Source: Trebonia sp963795335 (GTDB lineage Bacteria; Actinomycetota; Actinomycetes; Streptosporangiales; Streptosporangiaceae). From it: DNA of 64,000 bases. Position numbers and translations under genes: made by a program. The notes below the pieces were generated by a model that was given only the letters and a program-made list of their open reading frames with translations, did not search any database and had not been told where the DNA came from. The first letter of the stretch is position 1. Each line of letters opens with the position of its first letter. This document shows, piece after piece, positions 44,600 through 54,053 of the stretch. The stretch lies in the NCBI GenBank assembly GCA_963795335.1, contig CAWCHI010000001.1, positions 558,001 through 622,000 on the forward strand. The letters are read 5' to 3'.

Positions 44600-46726
44600 T
44601 CAAAGGTCGCGCCACCTGGCGACTGCCCCGTGTGTGCCACGGCCTCCGGGCCACCACCAGCTGTCCCCGACGTCGATGGCCAGCGCAGGCACGAGCACCG
44701 AGCGGACCAGGGTGGTGTCGACCAGCACGCCAAACGCGACGAGGAAGCCCACCTCGGTCAGCGCGATCAGCGGCAAGACGGCGAGGACGGCGAAGGTGGC
44801 GGCCAGGACCAGCCCCGCGGAGGTGATCACCGTGCCGGTCAGGGCCAGTCCGGCGGTCACGCCCGCGGTGGTGCCGGCCCGGACGGCTTCCTGCCGGGCG
44901 CGGGTCATCAGGAAGATGTTGTAGTCGATGCCGAGGGCGACCAGGAACACGAAGGCGAAGACCGGCACCGAGGGGTCGAACCCGGGGAAGCCGAACAGGT
45001 ACCGGAACACCAGCGCGCCGATCCCGAGCGAGGCGAGGTAGGACAGCAGGACGGTGGCGGTCAGCAGCACCGAGGCCACCACCGACTGCAGCAGCAGGCC
45101 CAGCATGACCAGCACGACCGCGAGCACGAGGGGCAAGATCAGCGTCCGGTCGTGCCCGGCGGCGGCGGCCAGGTCGACGTTGGTGGCGGTCTGCCCGCCG
45201 ACCAGCGCGCCCGGCCCGGCCGCGGCGGCCAGCCGGGTGCGCAGCGTGGTGACCGTCTGCTGAGCGGCCTGGGTGGCCGGCCCGGCGGCCAGGGTCACGG
45301 TAAAGGTCTCGGCGGGACCGAGCCGCACCGGGCCCGACACCGACACCACCCCCGGCGTTCCCTTCGCCGCGGCCAGCGCGGGCCCGGTGGCGGCGGGCGG
45401 CTGGACCAGCACCGTGGCCGGCGCCGCGGACCCGGCCGGGAAGCTGGCGTCGAGAATCTGCTGGGCGGCGACCGAGCCGACCGTGCCGCGGAAGCCGTTC
45501 TGCTGGCTGACCCCGCCCTGGTAGGCGACCAGGCCGATGCAGCACAGCGCCAGCAGCAGCGACATTCCCGCCCACACGGGCCGGGGCCGGGCCGCCAGCC
45601 GTCGGCCGAGGCGGCTGAAAAACCCCGACTCCTCGGGGACGGCATCACCCGCCCGCGGCACGAAGGGCCAGAACACGCGGCGCCCGGCCGCGAGCAGCAG
45701 GGCAGGCAGCACCATCAGCTGGGCGACCAGGGCGCAGACGATACCGCCCGCGCAGGCCGGGCCCAGCGCGGCGATGTCACTGAGCTGGGCCACCAGCAGG
45801 CACAGCAGCGCCAGGATGACGGTCAGGGCGGAGACGGCGATGGCCGGCCCCGCCCGCCGCAGGGCGACCGCCATCGCCTCATGCCGGTCCTCGTGGCGGC
45901 GCAGTTCCTCCCGGTACCGCGCCACCAGCAGCAGCGCGTAGTCGGTGCCGGCCCCGAAGACGAGGACGGTGAGGATGCCCACGGTCATCCCGTTGACCAC
46001 GAAACCCGACCGGGCCAGCCCGTAGGCCAGGCCCTGGGACCAGCTGGCGGCCAGGCCGACGGAGATCAGCGGCAGCAGCCACAAGAAGGGGCTGCGGTAG
46101 ATGATGAGCAGCAGCAGGGCGACGATCAGCACGGTGACCAGCAGCAGCCGGGAGTCGAGGCCGGAAAACGCGTCGAGCGCGTCCGCCGCCGACCCGGCCG
46201 GGCCACCGACCGCCACCCGCAGCGCTGCGGGTGACCCCCCGCCCGGGGCGGGCTGGGCCCCCTGCGCCACCTCGGCCCGGATCGCCTTGACGTCGTGCGC
46301 GGTGGCCTGCTCGCTGGCCGCCTGGGCAATCGGGACGGAGAATACGGCGGCGCGGCCGTCGCGTGCGGTAATGACCGGGCTCGGGGTCCCCGCGCCGCTC
46401 AGGTGGCCGGCGGCCAGCGCCGCCCGGGCGCGGGCGATGACGGCCTTGTCGGCCGGGCGCAGCCCGGCCGACCGCTGGTAGACCACGATCGCCGGGGCGG
46501 CCGCAGTGCCGTATGCCTCCTGGTAGTGCAGGACCTGGGTCGACGCAGCCCCCGCGGGCAGGAAGGCGCTGGGTGAGTTGTCTTCCAGCGGGGCGAGCTT
46601 GCCGGCCAGCGGGCCCGCCAGGCCCGCCAGCGCGATCCCCACGGCCAGGACCGCCCACTTGGACCGCCGGCCGGTCACGACCGCGATGAACGCGCCGGCC
46701 AGCCGGCGGCCAACTCGCCGGAACAT
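44600..46726 (-). CDS. MMPL-family RND transporter
   Basis: A 708-residue exporter with 12 helices in two halves, each with a large outer loop after the first helix. The repeated intramembrane motif appears as FGAGTDYALLLVARYREEL and LVALGIDYNIFLMTRARQE, with Asp-Tyr pairs that carry protons in MmpL proteins. Members export lipids or drugs. The gene is divergent from a MarR regulator, and the 93-bp region between them carries two palindromes, so it is probably repressed by that regulator and induced by a substrate. The C-terminal 20 residues are polar and short. Confidence 0.88.
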   Translation of the reverse strand: MFRRVGRRLAGAFIAVVTGRRSKWAVLAVGIALAGLAGPLAGKLAPLEDNSPSAFLPAGAASTQVLHYQEAYGTAAAPAIVVYQRSAGLRPADKAVIARARAALAAGHLSGAGTPSPVITARDGRAAVFSVPIAQAASEQATAHDVKAIRAEVAQGAQPAPGGGSPAALRVAVGGPAGSAADALDAFSGLDSRLLLVTVLIVALLLLIIYRSPFLWLLPLISVGLAASWSQGLAYGLARSGFVVNGMTVGILTVLVFGAGTDYALLLVARYREELRRHEDRHEAMAVALRRAGPAIAVSALTVILALLCLLVAQLSDIAALGPACAGGIVCALVAQLMVLPALLLAAGRRVFWPFVPRAGDAVPEESGFFSRLGRRLAARPRPVWAGMSLLLALCCIGLVAYQGGVSQQNGFRGTVGSVAAQQILDASFPAGSAAPATVLVQPPAATGPALAAAKGTPGVVSVSGPVRLGPAETFTVTLAAGPATQAAQQTVTTLRTRLAAAAGPGALVGGQTATNVDLAAAAGHDRTLILPLVLAVVLVMLGLLLQSVVASVLLTATVLLSYLASLGIGALVFRYLFGFPGFDPSVPVFAFVFLVALGIDYNIFLMTRARQEAVRAGTTAGVTAGLALTGTVITSAGLVLAATFAVLAVLPLIALTEVGFLVAFGVLVDTTLVRSVLVPALAIDVGDSWWWPGGRGTHGAVARWRDL

Positions 46727-46756
46727 CGCAGGTTCCTCCCGAACGGTTGCAATTTA

Positions 46757-46771
46757 GCTAGAAATTCTAGC
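46757..46771. promoter_or_regulatory. Palindrome 1, likely MarR operator
   Basis: GCTAGAAATTCTAGC is a perfect 7-1-7 palindrome, 31 bp before the MMPL start and 49 bp before the marR-type start. MarR dimers bind such AT-rich palindromes in divergent regions. Confidence 0.6.
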
Positions 46772-46791
46772 AATCACGCACACTACAAGAC

Positions 46792-46808
46792 AGCTAGGTC
46801 GTCTAGCT
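46792..46808. promoter_or_regulatory. Palindrome 2, likely MarR operator
   Basis: AGCTAG-GTCGT-CTAGCT has 6-bp perfect arms and shares the GCTAG/CTAGC half-sites with palindrome 1. It lies 12 bp before the marR-type start, where binding would block that gene (autorepression). Centres of the two palindromes are 36 bp apart. Confidence 0.55.
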
Positions 46809-46819
46809 ACCATGCAGGT

Positions 46820-47272
46820 ATGGCGGACGACACGACCGCGGCCGAGATCGGCGTGGCGCTGCGGCGGCTGCTGCTGGCCGGCCGGGAGATGCAGGCCGAG
46901 GTGGCCCGCAAGATGGGCGTGCGCCTCGCCGACGTGCAGGCGGTCGACGTCGTGGTCTCGGCTGGCCAGCCGACGGGCACGGTCGAACTCGGCCAGCGGA
47001 TGGGAATCCGCTCCGCCTCGGCCGCGGCCCTGGTGGACCGCCTGGCCGCCGCCGGTCACCTCACGCGCCGGCCCCACCCGACGGACCGGCGCCGCGTCAC
47101 GCTCGAGGCCACCGACCACGCCCGCACCGAGGTGCGCCAGGCGCTGGCCCCCCTGCTGGATGAGATCGCGGCGATCAGCGGCGGACTCGACGACGACCAG
47201 GCCGGCACTGTTCTCGCCTTCCTGGCCGACGTGACCGCGGCGATGCGCGCCTACGCCCGGGAGGTCTCATGA
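46820..47272 (+). CDS. MarR-family transcriptional regulator
   Basis: A 150-residue winged-helix regulator. Dimerisation helices at both ends flank a DNA-binding core: VELGQRMGIRSASAAALVDRLAAAGHLTRRPHPTDRRRVTLEATDHA, with the typical Asp-Arg-Arg wing. It is divergent from the MMPL transporter with two palindromes between them. Expected role is repression of the exporter and of itself, relieved by a ligand. Confidence 0.88.
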   Translation: MADDTTAAEIGVALRRLLLAGREMQAEVARKMGVRLADVQAVDVVVSAGQPTGTVELGQRMGIRSASAAALVDRLAAAGHLTRRPHPTDRRRVTLEATDHARTEVRQALAPLLDEIAAISGGLDDDQAGTVLAFLADVTAAMRAYAREVS

Positions 47273-47372
47273 GGACTACCGGATAGCGCGACAACTGGCC
47301 ATATACCCCGGCCCGCAATCCGGCTAGAGTCGGTATCGCTTGAGTCCCGCGACGACGGAGGGCGGTACGCCG

Positions 47373-48245
47373 GTGAAGCTGCCTGAGTTCACGTACGAGG
47401 CGCCCACGACGACCGCGGAGGCCGTCGGCCTGCTGGCCGAGCACCAAGACGAGGCAAGCGTCCTGGCGGGCGGTCAGAGCCTGATCCCGCTGCTGGCGCT
47501 GCGGCTGGCCCGTCCCCCCGTGCTGGTCGACATCAACGGCGTAACCGAGATGTCCGGGGTGTCAGTGACCGGCGGCCAGGTCATCATCGGCGCGATGACC
47601 CGCGAGTACGAGGCCGAGGAGTCGGCCGCCATCGCCGGTCACCTGCCGCTGCTGGCGGCGGCCCTGCCGCTGATCGGGCACGAGGCGATCCGCAGCCGCG
47701 GCACGATTGGCGGCAGCCTGGCGCACGCCGACCCGGCGGGCGAGCTGCCCGCGGTCGCCTGCGCGCTCGACGCCCAGTTCGTGGTCCGGAGCGCCTCCGG
47801 CGACCGCGTCATCCCGGCCGCGGACTGGTTCCAGGGATACCTGACGACCGCCCGCCGCCCGGACGAGGTCCTGGTCGAGGTGCGCTTCCCGGCCGCCGCG
47901 GACGGCACCGGGACCTCCTTCCAGGAGGTCGCCCGCCGCCACGGCGACTTCGCCATGGTCGGCCTGGCGACATCGCTGACGCTGGCCGGCGGCACCATCA
48001 GCGACGCCCGGCTGGCCTTCTCCGGGGTCGCCGACGTGCCGGTCCGGGCGGCCGCGGCCGAGGCCCTGCTGGTCGGCCAGCAGCCATCGGCCGAGCTGTT
48101 CGAGGAGGCGGCCCGCGCGGCAACGGCCAGCCTCGACCCGCCCGCCGACCTGCACGGGTCAGCGGAGTACCGCACGAAGGTCGCGGGCGCGCTGGTCCGG
48201 CGCGGGCTGAGCGAGGCGGCCGGCAACGTCCACGAGAGGCAGTGA
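47373..48245 (+). CDS. Molybdenum hydroxylase FAD-binding subunit (CoxM/CutM-like)
   Basis: A 290-residue medium subunit of a xanthine-dehydrogenase/CO-dehydrogenase-family enzyme. FAD-binding motifs are VLAGGQSLIPLLALRLARP and RGTIGGSLAHADPAGELPA, with RRHGDFAMVGLA later and the C-terminal domain around RTKVAGALVRRGL. I start at the GTG at 47373 (VKLPEF), which matches the family N-terminus, rather than at a TTG further upstream. It passes electrons from the iron-sulfur subunit to a soluble or membrane acceptor. Gene order M-S-L is classic for this family. Confidence 0.9.
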   Translation: MKLPEFTYEAPTTTAEAVGLLAEHQDEASVLAGGQSLIPLLALRLARPPVLVDINGVTEMSGVSVTGGQVIIGAMTREYEAEESAAIAGHLPLLAAALPLIGHEAIRSRGTIGGSLAHADPAGELPAVACALDAQFVVRSASGDRVIPAADWFQGYLTTARRPDEVLVEVRFPAAADGTGTSFQEVARRHGDFAMVGLATSLTLAGGTISDARLAFSGVADVPVRAAAAEALLVGQQPSAELFEEAARAATASLDPPADLHGSAEYRTKVAGALVRRGLSEAAGNVHERQ

Positions 48246-48247
48246 CA

Positions 48248-48736
48248 ATGGCGGAGATCACCATGCGGGTGAACGGCGCCGTGCGCGAGGGCACGGCCGA
48301 GGCCCGCAGGACGCTGGCTGACTTCCTGCGCGAGGACCTGGAGCTGACCGGCACCCACGTCGGCTGCGAGCACGGGGTCTGCGGTGCCTGCACCGTCATC
48401 GTCGACGGCCGGCCGGTCCGCTCCTGCCTGATACTGGCGGTGCAGGCGTCGGGCCACGAGGTCACCACGATCGAGGGGCTGGCGGACGAGGACGGCACCC
48501 TCGGCCCGCTCCAGCAGGCCCTGCATGAGTCGCACAGCTTCCAGTGCGGCTTCTGCACGCCCGGGTTCCTCATGTCGGCCACCGCGTACCTCGGCGCCCA
48601 CCCGGACGCCGGGGAGCGCGAGATCCGCGAGGCGCTTTCGGGCAACATCTGCCGCTGCACGGGTTACCAGAGCATCATCGACGGCGTACTGCTGGCCGCC
48701 CGGCGAGCCAGGGCCGAGGTAGGGAGCGACGGATGA
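48248..48736 (+). CDS. Molybdenum hydroxylase [2Fe-2S] subunit (CoxS-like)
   Basis: A 162-residue small subunit with two clusters. The plant-ferredoxin-like cluster is bound by CEHGVCGACTVIVDGRPVRSC, and the second, C-terminal cluster by QCGFCTPGF and NICRCTGYQ. It relays electrons from the molybdopterin site to FAD. The ATG at 48248 is three bases past the previous stop, and a GTG at 48242 overlapping that stop is an alternative. The stop overlaps the large-subunit ATG by four bases. Confidence 0.92.
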   Translation: MAEITMRVNGAVREGTAEARRTLADFLREDLELTGTHVGCEHGVCGACTVIVDGRPVRSCLILAVQASGHEVTTIEGLADEDGTLGPLQQALHESHSFQCGFCTPGFLMSATAYLGAHPDAGEREIREALSGNICRCTGYQSIIDGVLLAARRARAEVGSDG

Positions 48737-51101
48737 GCCAGATCGCGGCCGAGCGCTACACGGGCGCCAGCGTCAAGCGCTCGGAGGACCCCCGCATCCT
48801 GACCGGCGCGGGCCGCTACATCGATGACGTCAAGCTGCCGGGGATGCTGCACGCGGCGTTCGTCCGCTCGCCCATGGCCCACGGGCGGGTGCTGTCGGTG
48901 GACGCCTCCGCCGCCCGCGCGCTGCCGGGCGTGGTCGCCGTCTACACCGGGGCCGACCTCGACCAGATGACCAAGCGGGGCCCCGACCCGCTGCTGGCGA
49001 TGATGGGCAGCGGCGGCCCGACGGCCGACTACAGCCTCCTCGCGACGGACAAGGTCCGGCTGGTGGGCGACCCGGTCGCGGTCGTGGTGGCGGAGAACCG
49101 CTACCTGGCCGAGGACGGCTGCGAGCTGGTCGAGGTCGACTACGCGGACCTGCCCGCGGTCGCCAGCGCGGCCGCCGCCCTCGACCCCGGCAGCCCGCCG
49201 GTGTTCGAGAACCTGGGCGACAACATCATCGCGCCGCGCACAGCGGCACGAGTTCGGCGACGTGGCCGGCACGTTCGCCGGCGCCGACCGGGTGGCCGAG
49301 TTCCACCTCGACGTGCACCGGCACCAGAACGTGCCGATGGAGGGGCGCGGCAGCGTCGCCAGCTACGACCCGGACTCGGGCGTGCTGACCATGCACGCGG
49401 CCACCCAGAGCGTGCACATCACCCGGATGGGCATCGCCACCTGCCTGGGGCTGGAGCCGGACAAGGTGCGGGTGCTGGCGGGCGACATCGGCGGCTCGTT
49501 CGGCCTCAAGATCGGCGCCTCCCGGGAGGAGCTGGCGGTCGCGGCCGCCTCGCGCGCGCTCGGCCGGCCGGTCAAGTGGGTCGAGGACCGCAGCGAGAAC
49601 CTGACCGCGTCCGGGCAGGCCCGGGAGGAGAGCTTCGACGTCCGGGCCGCCGTCAGCGACGACGGCGACCTCCTCGGCGCTGCGACGTCGCCATGGTCAT
49701 CGACACCGGCGCGTACCCGGTCATGGGGGGGATGGTGTCGTCGATCATCGAGGCGATGATCCCCGGCCCGTACAAGATGGCGGCGCTCGGCTTCGAGTCG
49801 ACCGCGGTCATCACCAACAAGGCGTCCTACATCGCCTACCGCGGCCCGTGGGCGTCGGAGACGTTCGTCCGCGAGCGCGTCCTCGACCTGCTCGCCAAGG
49901 ACCTCGGGCTCGACCCGCTGGAGATCCGGCTGCGCAACGTCGCCCCGCGGACCACCCCGCCCGCCATGATGATCACCGGGCGGCCGCTGACCGGCGTCAC
50001 CGCCCGCGAGTCACTGGAGCGGGCGGCCGAGCTCATCGACATCCCCGCCTTCCGGCGGCGGCAGGAGGCCGAGCGCGCCCGCGGCCGCTACCTCGGCCTC
50101 GGCCTGGCGACCTTCATCGAGGCCGCCCCCGGCCCGCGCGCGCCCGAGGGCTCCGGCGGCGGCCCGCTCGGCCAGGAGTCGATGCGGCTGCGGCTGACCG
50201 AGGACGGCATCCTGACCCTGTTCACCGGGCAGATGCCGCACGGGCAGAGCCACCAGACGACGCTCGCCCAGATCGCCGCGGACGAGTTCGGGCGTGCCGT
50301 TCGAGCAGGTGCGGGTCGTGGTCGGGGACAGCGACGTGGTCCCGTTCGGGCTGACCGGCGGCAGCCGGTCCGCCACCATGACCGGCGGCGTGACCCTGCA
50401 CGGGGCCCGCGAGCTCAAGTCCCGGGTGCTCGACGTGGCCGCCTTGATGTTCGAGGCCAGCGCCAGCGACCTGGAGATCACCGACGGCCAGGTGGTGGTC
50501 CGGGGCGACCCCGACAGCGCCATCGGCGTCGGCGAGGTCGCCCGGCAGGCCGCGTCCGGTCAGCTCGGCCCCGACGTCGCGGCCGACCTGCAGGTCGAGG
50601 CCACCTACGACGGCGGCGAGGGCGGCTGGTCCGGTGGCACTCACTGCGCCATCGTCGAGGTCGACGCGGAGACCGGGATCGTCACGATCGAGCGGTACCT
50701 GGCGGTCGAGGACTGCGGCGCCCTCATCAACCCGGCCGTGGTCGAGGGCCAGATCCGGGGCGGGATCGCCCAGGGCATCGGCGCGGTGCTGCTCGAGCGG
50801 TCGGCCTACGACGCCGACGGCAACTTCCAGGCGGCCACGTTCATGGACTACCTGCTGCCGACCGCGTGCGAGATCCCCCGGATCGAGATCGAGCACCTGC
50901 GAGACGGTGCCGCTGGACGCCGACGTCAACTTCCGCGGGGTGGGCGAGGGCGGCATGATCATCGCCCCGCCGACGCTGGTGAGCGCCATCGAGGACGCGC
51001 TGGCGCCGTTCGGGGTGCGGATCTACGAGCAGCACCTGCCGCCCGCGCGGATCCTCGAGCTCATCGCCGGGCACGGGGAGAACCGGCCCCCCGAACGGTG
51101 A
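48733..51101 (+). CDS. Molybdenum hydroxylase large, molybdopterin-binding subunit, four frameshifts
   Basis: A catalytic subunit of about 790 residues. Family landmarks are RSEDPRILTGAGRYIDDVKLPGMLHAAFVRSP, GDIGGSFGLKIG, SYIAYRGPWASETFVRERVLDLLA, FTGQMPHGQSHQTTLAQIAADEFG, TGGSRSATMTGG and the catalytic Glu region NFRGVGEGGMIIAPP. The active-site loop AYRGPW is neither the AYRCSFR of form I CO dehydrogenase nor the usual AYRGAGR of form II, so another aldehyde or N-heterocycle substrate is likelier than CO. Frame breaks near 49235, 49680, 50292 and 50903 split the gene. Text on both sides of each is in order, so sequence error is likely. Confidence 0.82.
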
Positions 51102-51276
51102 GGGCGGCGCCCATCAGGCACGGCTAGCCGCCGCCGCGCTCCCCGCCTCGTTCCGGGAGGCCGCGCGAATGCGCCCACACCGCACGGACTGCTGACCGCG
51201 GTCGTCATGGCCGGCCGGGCAGCCCGGCCGCACCGCCACCGGCGGACGTGAACGCCCTGGGCAACCTTCTCGCCGG

Positions 51277-52068
51277 TCAGTGCCCGAACTGCCGGGGAAG
51301 GCAGGCCGAGTGCCAGTGGCCCGCCAGGTGCACGGTCAGCAGGGCAATCACCAGGCCGCCGAGCAGAGAAGCGATCAGCAGGGCGAGCCGGGTCCCGCCC
51401 GCCGAGCACGGTGGCCGCCCGCTGGGCGTAGCGCCGCCGGCGTGCCGGGGGCCGCTGCCGGCGGCACCGCCCCGCGCCTCAGCGGCCAGCAGCCGGGGCA
51501 GGCGCGGAACATAGGCGAGGACGTGAATGACCATCGCACCGAACCACAAGATGAACGATGCCTTGTGCAGCAGCAGCCACGGGCCGTTGCCGCGGCCGTC
51601 CACCACCAGCATGATCCCTGAGCCGAAGACGCAGGCCGTCAGTATCACGATGCATGGCCCGAGCAGCCGCAGCAGCAGGGCCGGGGGTCCCTTGCGCCGG
51701 TACGGCTCGCTGCCGCTGTAGTACCGGGCGAACCGGTAGATCACCGACCCGCCCTTAAGCGCGACCGGTCCGAGGAGCAGCATGCCCAGGAACACGTGAA
51801 GGGTGAGCAGGCGGCCGATCTTCAAGATCGTGAAGCCCTCTACCGCCAGCAGGACCAGCAGCACCGCGCCGGTCATCGCGGTCAGGCGCTCGTTGCCGTC
51901 CGCGCCCCCCGATCGCGTGGCGGAGACAGCCGGCCGCGGTTGCCAGGGCTGCCCCGCTCCGCGCGCTGGCGGTTGATCCGCGCCGCGGGGATCCGGCCAG
52001 GTCCCGCGGTGCCCGTACTCCTCCGGATAAGACACGCTGGGAAGATACCCGGCGATGGGGCAAAACAC
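51277..52068 (-). CDS. Four-helix membrane protein, cytochrome b561-like
   Basis: A membrane protein of up to 263 residues. After about 60 polar, Pro/Gly-rich residues come helices at about 65-85, 88-110, 130-155, 165-190 and a C-terminal one at about 225-247. His residues lie at equivalent depths (LTLHVFLGM, LLLHKASF, MVIHVLAY, TVHLAGHWH), the pattern of small heme-b membrane proteins. The start is uncertain. The GTG at 52068 has no clear ribosome site, and the GTG at about 52037 is possible. No electron-transfer partner is adjacent. A family name cannot be given. Confidence 0.6.
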   Translation of the reverse strand: MFCPIAGYLPSVSYPEEYGHRGTWPDPRGADQPPARGAGQPWQPRPAVSATRSGGADGNERLTAMTGAVLLVLLAVEGFTILKIGRLLTLHVFLGMLLLGPVALKGGSVIYRFARYYSGSEPYRRKGPPALLLRLLGPCIVILTACVFGSGIMLVVDGRGNGPWLLLHKASFILWFGAMVIHVLAYVPRLPRLLAAEARGGAAGSGPRHAGGATPSGRPPCSAGGTRLALLIASLLGGLVIALLTVHLAGHWHSACLPRQFGH

Positions 52069-52178
52069 TTCGCGCCAGCTCTCAGCTCCCTATGAAGGGC
52101 TTACATCCTTCCCGAACAGGCATAAACCAGACCGTATTCAGACGCTTCGCAGCCGCCGCTCTGCGCTGGGCCGGCCCG

Positions 52179-53202
52179 TTAAGCGGCCGCGCGCGCCCGG
52201 GCCGGCCGCCGCCGCAGGTCCGCCTCCAGCACCGCCGGGGGCAGGTAGGCCTGGTCGAGCGGGCCGACATCGGTGCCGGGCGGGACGATCTCGTCGATCT
52301 GGTCGAGGATGTCGTCGGTGAGCGTGACCGAGGCGGCGGCGAGCAGGTCGTCGAGCTGCTCGATGGTGTGCGGCCCGAGGAGCGCGCTGGTCACGCCGGG
52401 GTGGGCGATCGTGAAGGCGAGCGCCAGGTGCGTCAGCGGCAGGCCCGCCTGCTCCGCCAGCGGGATGAGCCGCTCCACGGCTTCGACCCGGCGCTCGTCG
52501 TTCAGGTGCCGCAGCAGGTGCGCCCGGCGCAGGTCGCTCGGCTGGCCACGCCGAACGCGGCCGGTGAGCATGCCCTGGCCCAGCGGTCCCCACACGACGA
52601 CGCCCATCCCATAGCGCTGTGCGACCGGCAGCAACTCGCGCTCGATGCCGCGGCTGAGGATCGAGTAGGGCGGCTGCTCGGTGCGGAACCGTTCCAGGCC
52701 GCGCCGCTCGGCGACCCACTGGGCCTCGACGATGTCGGACACCGGCATCGCCGACGTGCCGGCCGCGCGCACCTTCCCGCTGCGGATCAGGTCGGACAGG
52801 GCCGACAGGGTCTCCTCGATGTCGGTCGCCGGGTCCGGCCGGTGGACCTGGTAGAGGTCGAGGTAGTCGGTTTGCAGGCGGCGCAGCGAATTCTCGGCCG
52901 CGGCGATGATCCAGCGCCGCGATGCTCCCTGGCGATTAGGGTCGTCCCCGAGCGGCCGGCCGAACTTGGTCGCCAGGACGACGCTGTCGCGGCGTCCCTT
53001 GAGCGCCTCCCCCACGACCACTTCGGACTCGCCGTAGACGTCGGAGGTGTCGATGAAGTTGATCCCGGCGTCCAGCGCCGCGTGGATGATGCGGACCGAG
53101 TCAGCCGGAGTCGGGGTTGCCGATGTAGGTGCCGAGGGCCAGCGCGCCGAGCGCGAAGGGGCTGACCTTGATGCCGGTCCGCCCGAGGGTGCGGTACTGC
53201 AT
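52179..53202 (-). CDS. Aldo/keto reductase, one frameshift
   Basis: An NADPH-dependent reductase of about 340 residues. The start MQYRTLGRTGIKVSPFALGALALGT (ATG at 53202) and the body from DSVRIIHAALDAGINFIDTSDVYGESE lie in different frames that meet near 53105-53115. Catalytic Asp and Tyr are in DTSDVYG, Lys in LATKFGRP, His in YQVHRPDP. The C-terminal part has EQPPYSILSRGIERELLP and VTSALLGPHTIEQLDD. It resembles YajO/Tas-type reductases. The divergent TetR gene and two identical operators between them suggest that it is repressed until an aldehyde, quinone or similar ligand appears. Confidence 0.85.
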
Positions 53203-53229
53203 AAGGCCTCCTGAGATCGTATGCTGAAA

Positions 53230-53270
53230 CGGAACGTTCTTCCGGAATGACGATACGGAAAGACGTTCCG
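53230..53270. promoter_or_regulatory. Two TetR operators, CGGAA-N5-TTCCG
   Basis: Two palindromes, CGGAACGTTCTTCCG (53230-53244) and CGGAAAGACGTTCCG (53256-53270), share exact arms and the flanks A...GAA. Their centres are 26 bp apart. They fill the 90-bp divergent region between the aldo/keto reductase and TetR genes, as expected for a TetR repressor controlling both. Confidence 0.75.
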
Positions 53271-53292
53271 GAAAGCAAGCCGGAGGAGGGCC

Positions 53293-53883
53293 GTGACCAG
53301 CGCAGCACCCGCACCCCGCCGGGTACGGGCCGATGCCCAGCGCAACTCCGCCGCCCTGCTCGAGGCGGCCAAGGCCGTCTTCGCCCGCTCGGGGGTGGAC
53401 GCTCCGGCCAAGGAGATCGCCGACCTCGCCGGGGTCGGCGTGGGCACGCTCTACCGGCACTTCCCGCACCGATCGGACCTGGTCGCCGCGGTGCTGCAGC
53501 ACGGGATCGACGCCTGCGCCGAGGCGGCCCCAGCCCTCGCCGCCGCGCACGAGCCGGGCGCCGCCCTGGCGCACTGGCTGCGGCGCTACACCGAGTTCCT
53601 GGCGACCAAGCGGGGACTGGCGGCCGCCCTGCACTCAGGCGACCCCGCCTTCGACGCCCTGCCGGGCTACTTCTACCAGCGGCTCGAGCCGGCCCTCGGC
53701 GCACTGCTCGAGGCGGCCACGGCGAGCGGCGCGGTCCGGGCCGGTATCAGCGCGCGGGACTTGCTGATCGCGGTCGCCCTGCTGTGCAGGCCGGTCCCGG
53801 ACGAGGGCATCGGCTACAGCCAGCGCATGGTCGCGCTGCTCATCGACGGCCTTCGCCGCCCGGACGCGCCCGGGCTGGCCTGA
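53293..53883 (+). CDS. TetR-family transcriptional regulator
   Basis: A 196-residue repressor. The N-terminal HTH has LLEAAKAVFARSGVDAPAKEIADLAGVGVGTLYRHFPHRSDLVAAVL, a textbook TetR signature. The C-terminal ligand domain includes LATKRGLAAALHSGDPAFDALPGYFYQRLEPALGALLEAA. The GTG start follows GGAGGAG. It likely represses itself and the divergent aldo/keto reductase through the paired CGGAA-N5-TTCCG sites. Confidence 0.9.
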   Translation: MTSAAPAPRRVRADAQRNSAALLEAAKAVFARSGVDAPAKEIADLAGVGVGTLYRHFPHRSDLVAAVLQHGIDACAEAAPALAAAHEPGAALAHWLRRYTEFLATKRGLAAALHSGDPAFDALPGYFYQRLEPALGALLEAATASGAVRAGISARDLLIAVALLCRPVPDEGIGYSQRMVALLIDGLRRPDAPGLA

Positions 53884-54053
53884 GCGGGTACCGCGCCTAC
53901 GTTCCTCTTGTCCCGCTCGTACCGCCCCGGAGGCAATTGTCGCAATATGCGGTTTTGCCCGCTGATCATCCGTTACGCTGCATCTTCATTGGCGGGGGCG
54001 GTTGCGGCTCAGCGTGTTCCCGCCACGATCGGCTGCATATGCGGAGGGGGACC

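Noticed and set aside
42362..46234. A plus-strand open frame of about 1290 codons opposite the phosphatase, hydroxy-acid oxidase and MMPL genes
   Set aside because: Low-complexity Pro/Arg/Gly translation with no motif. The minus-strand genes are certain.
48733..51101. Assignment as aerobic carbon monoxide dehydrogenase
   Set aside because: Gene order fits but the active-site loop AYRGPW does not match CO dehydrogenase signatures.
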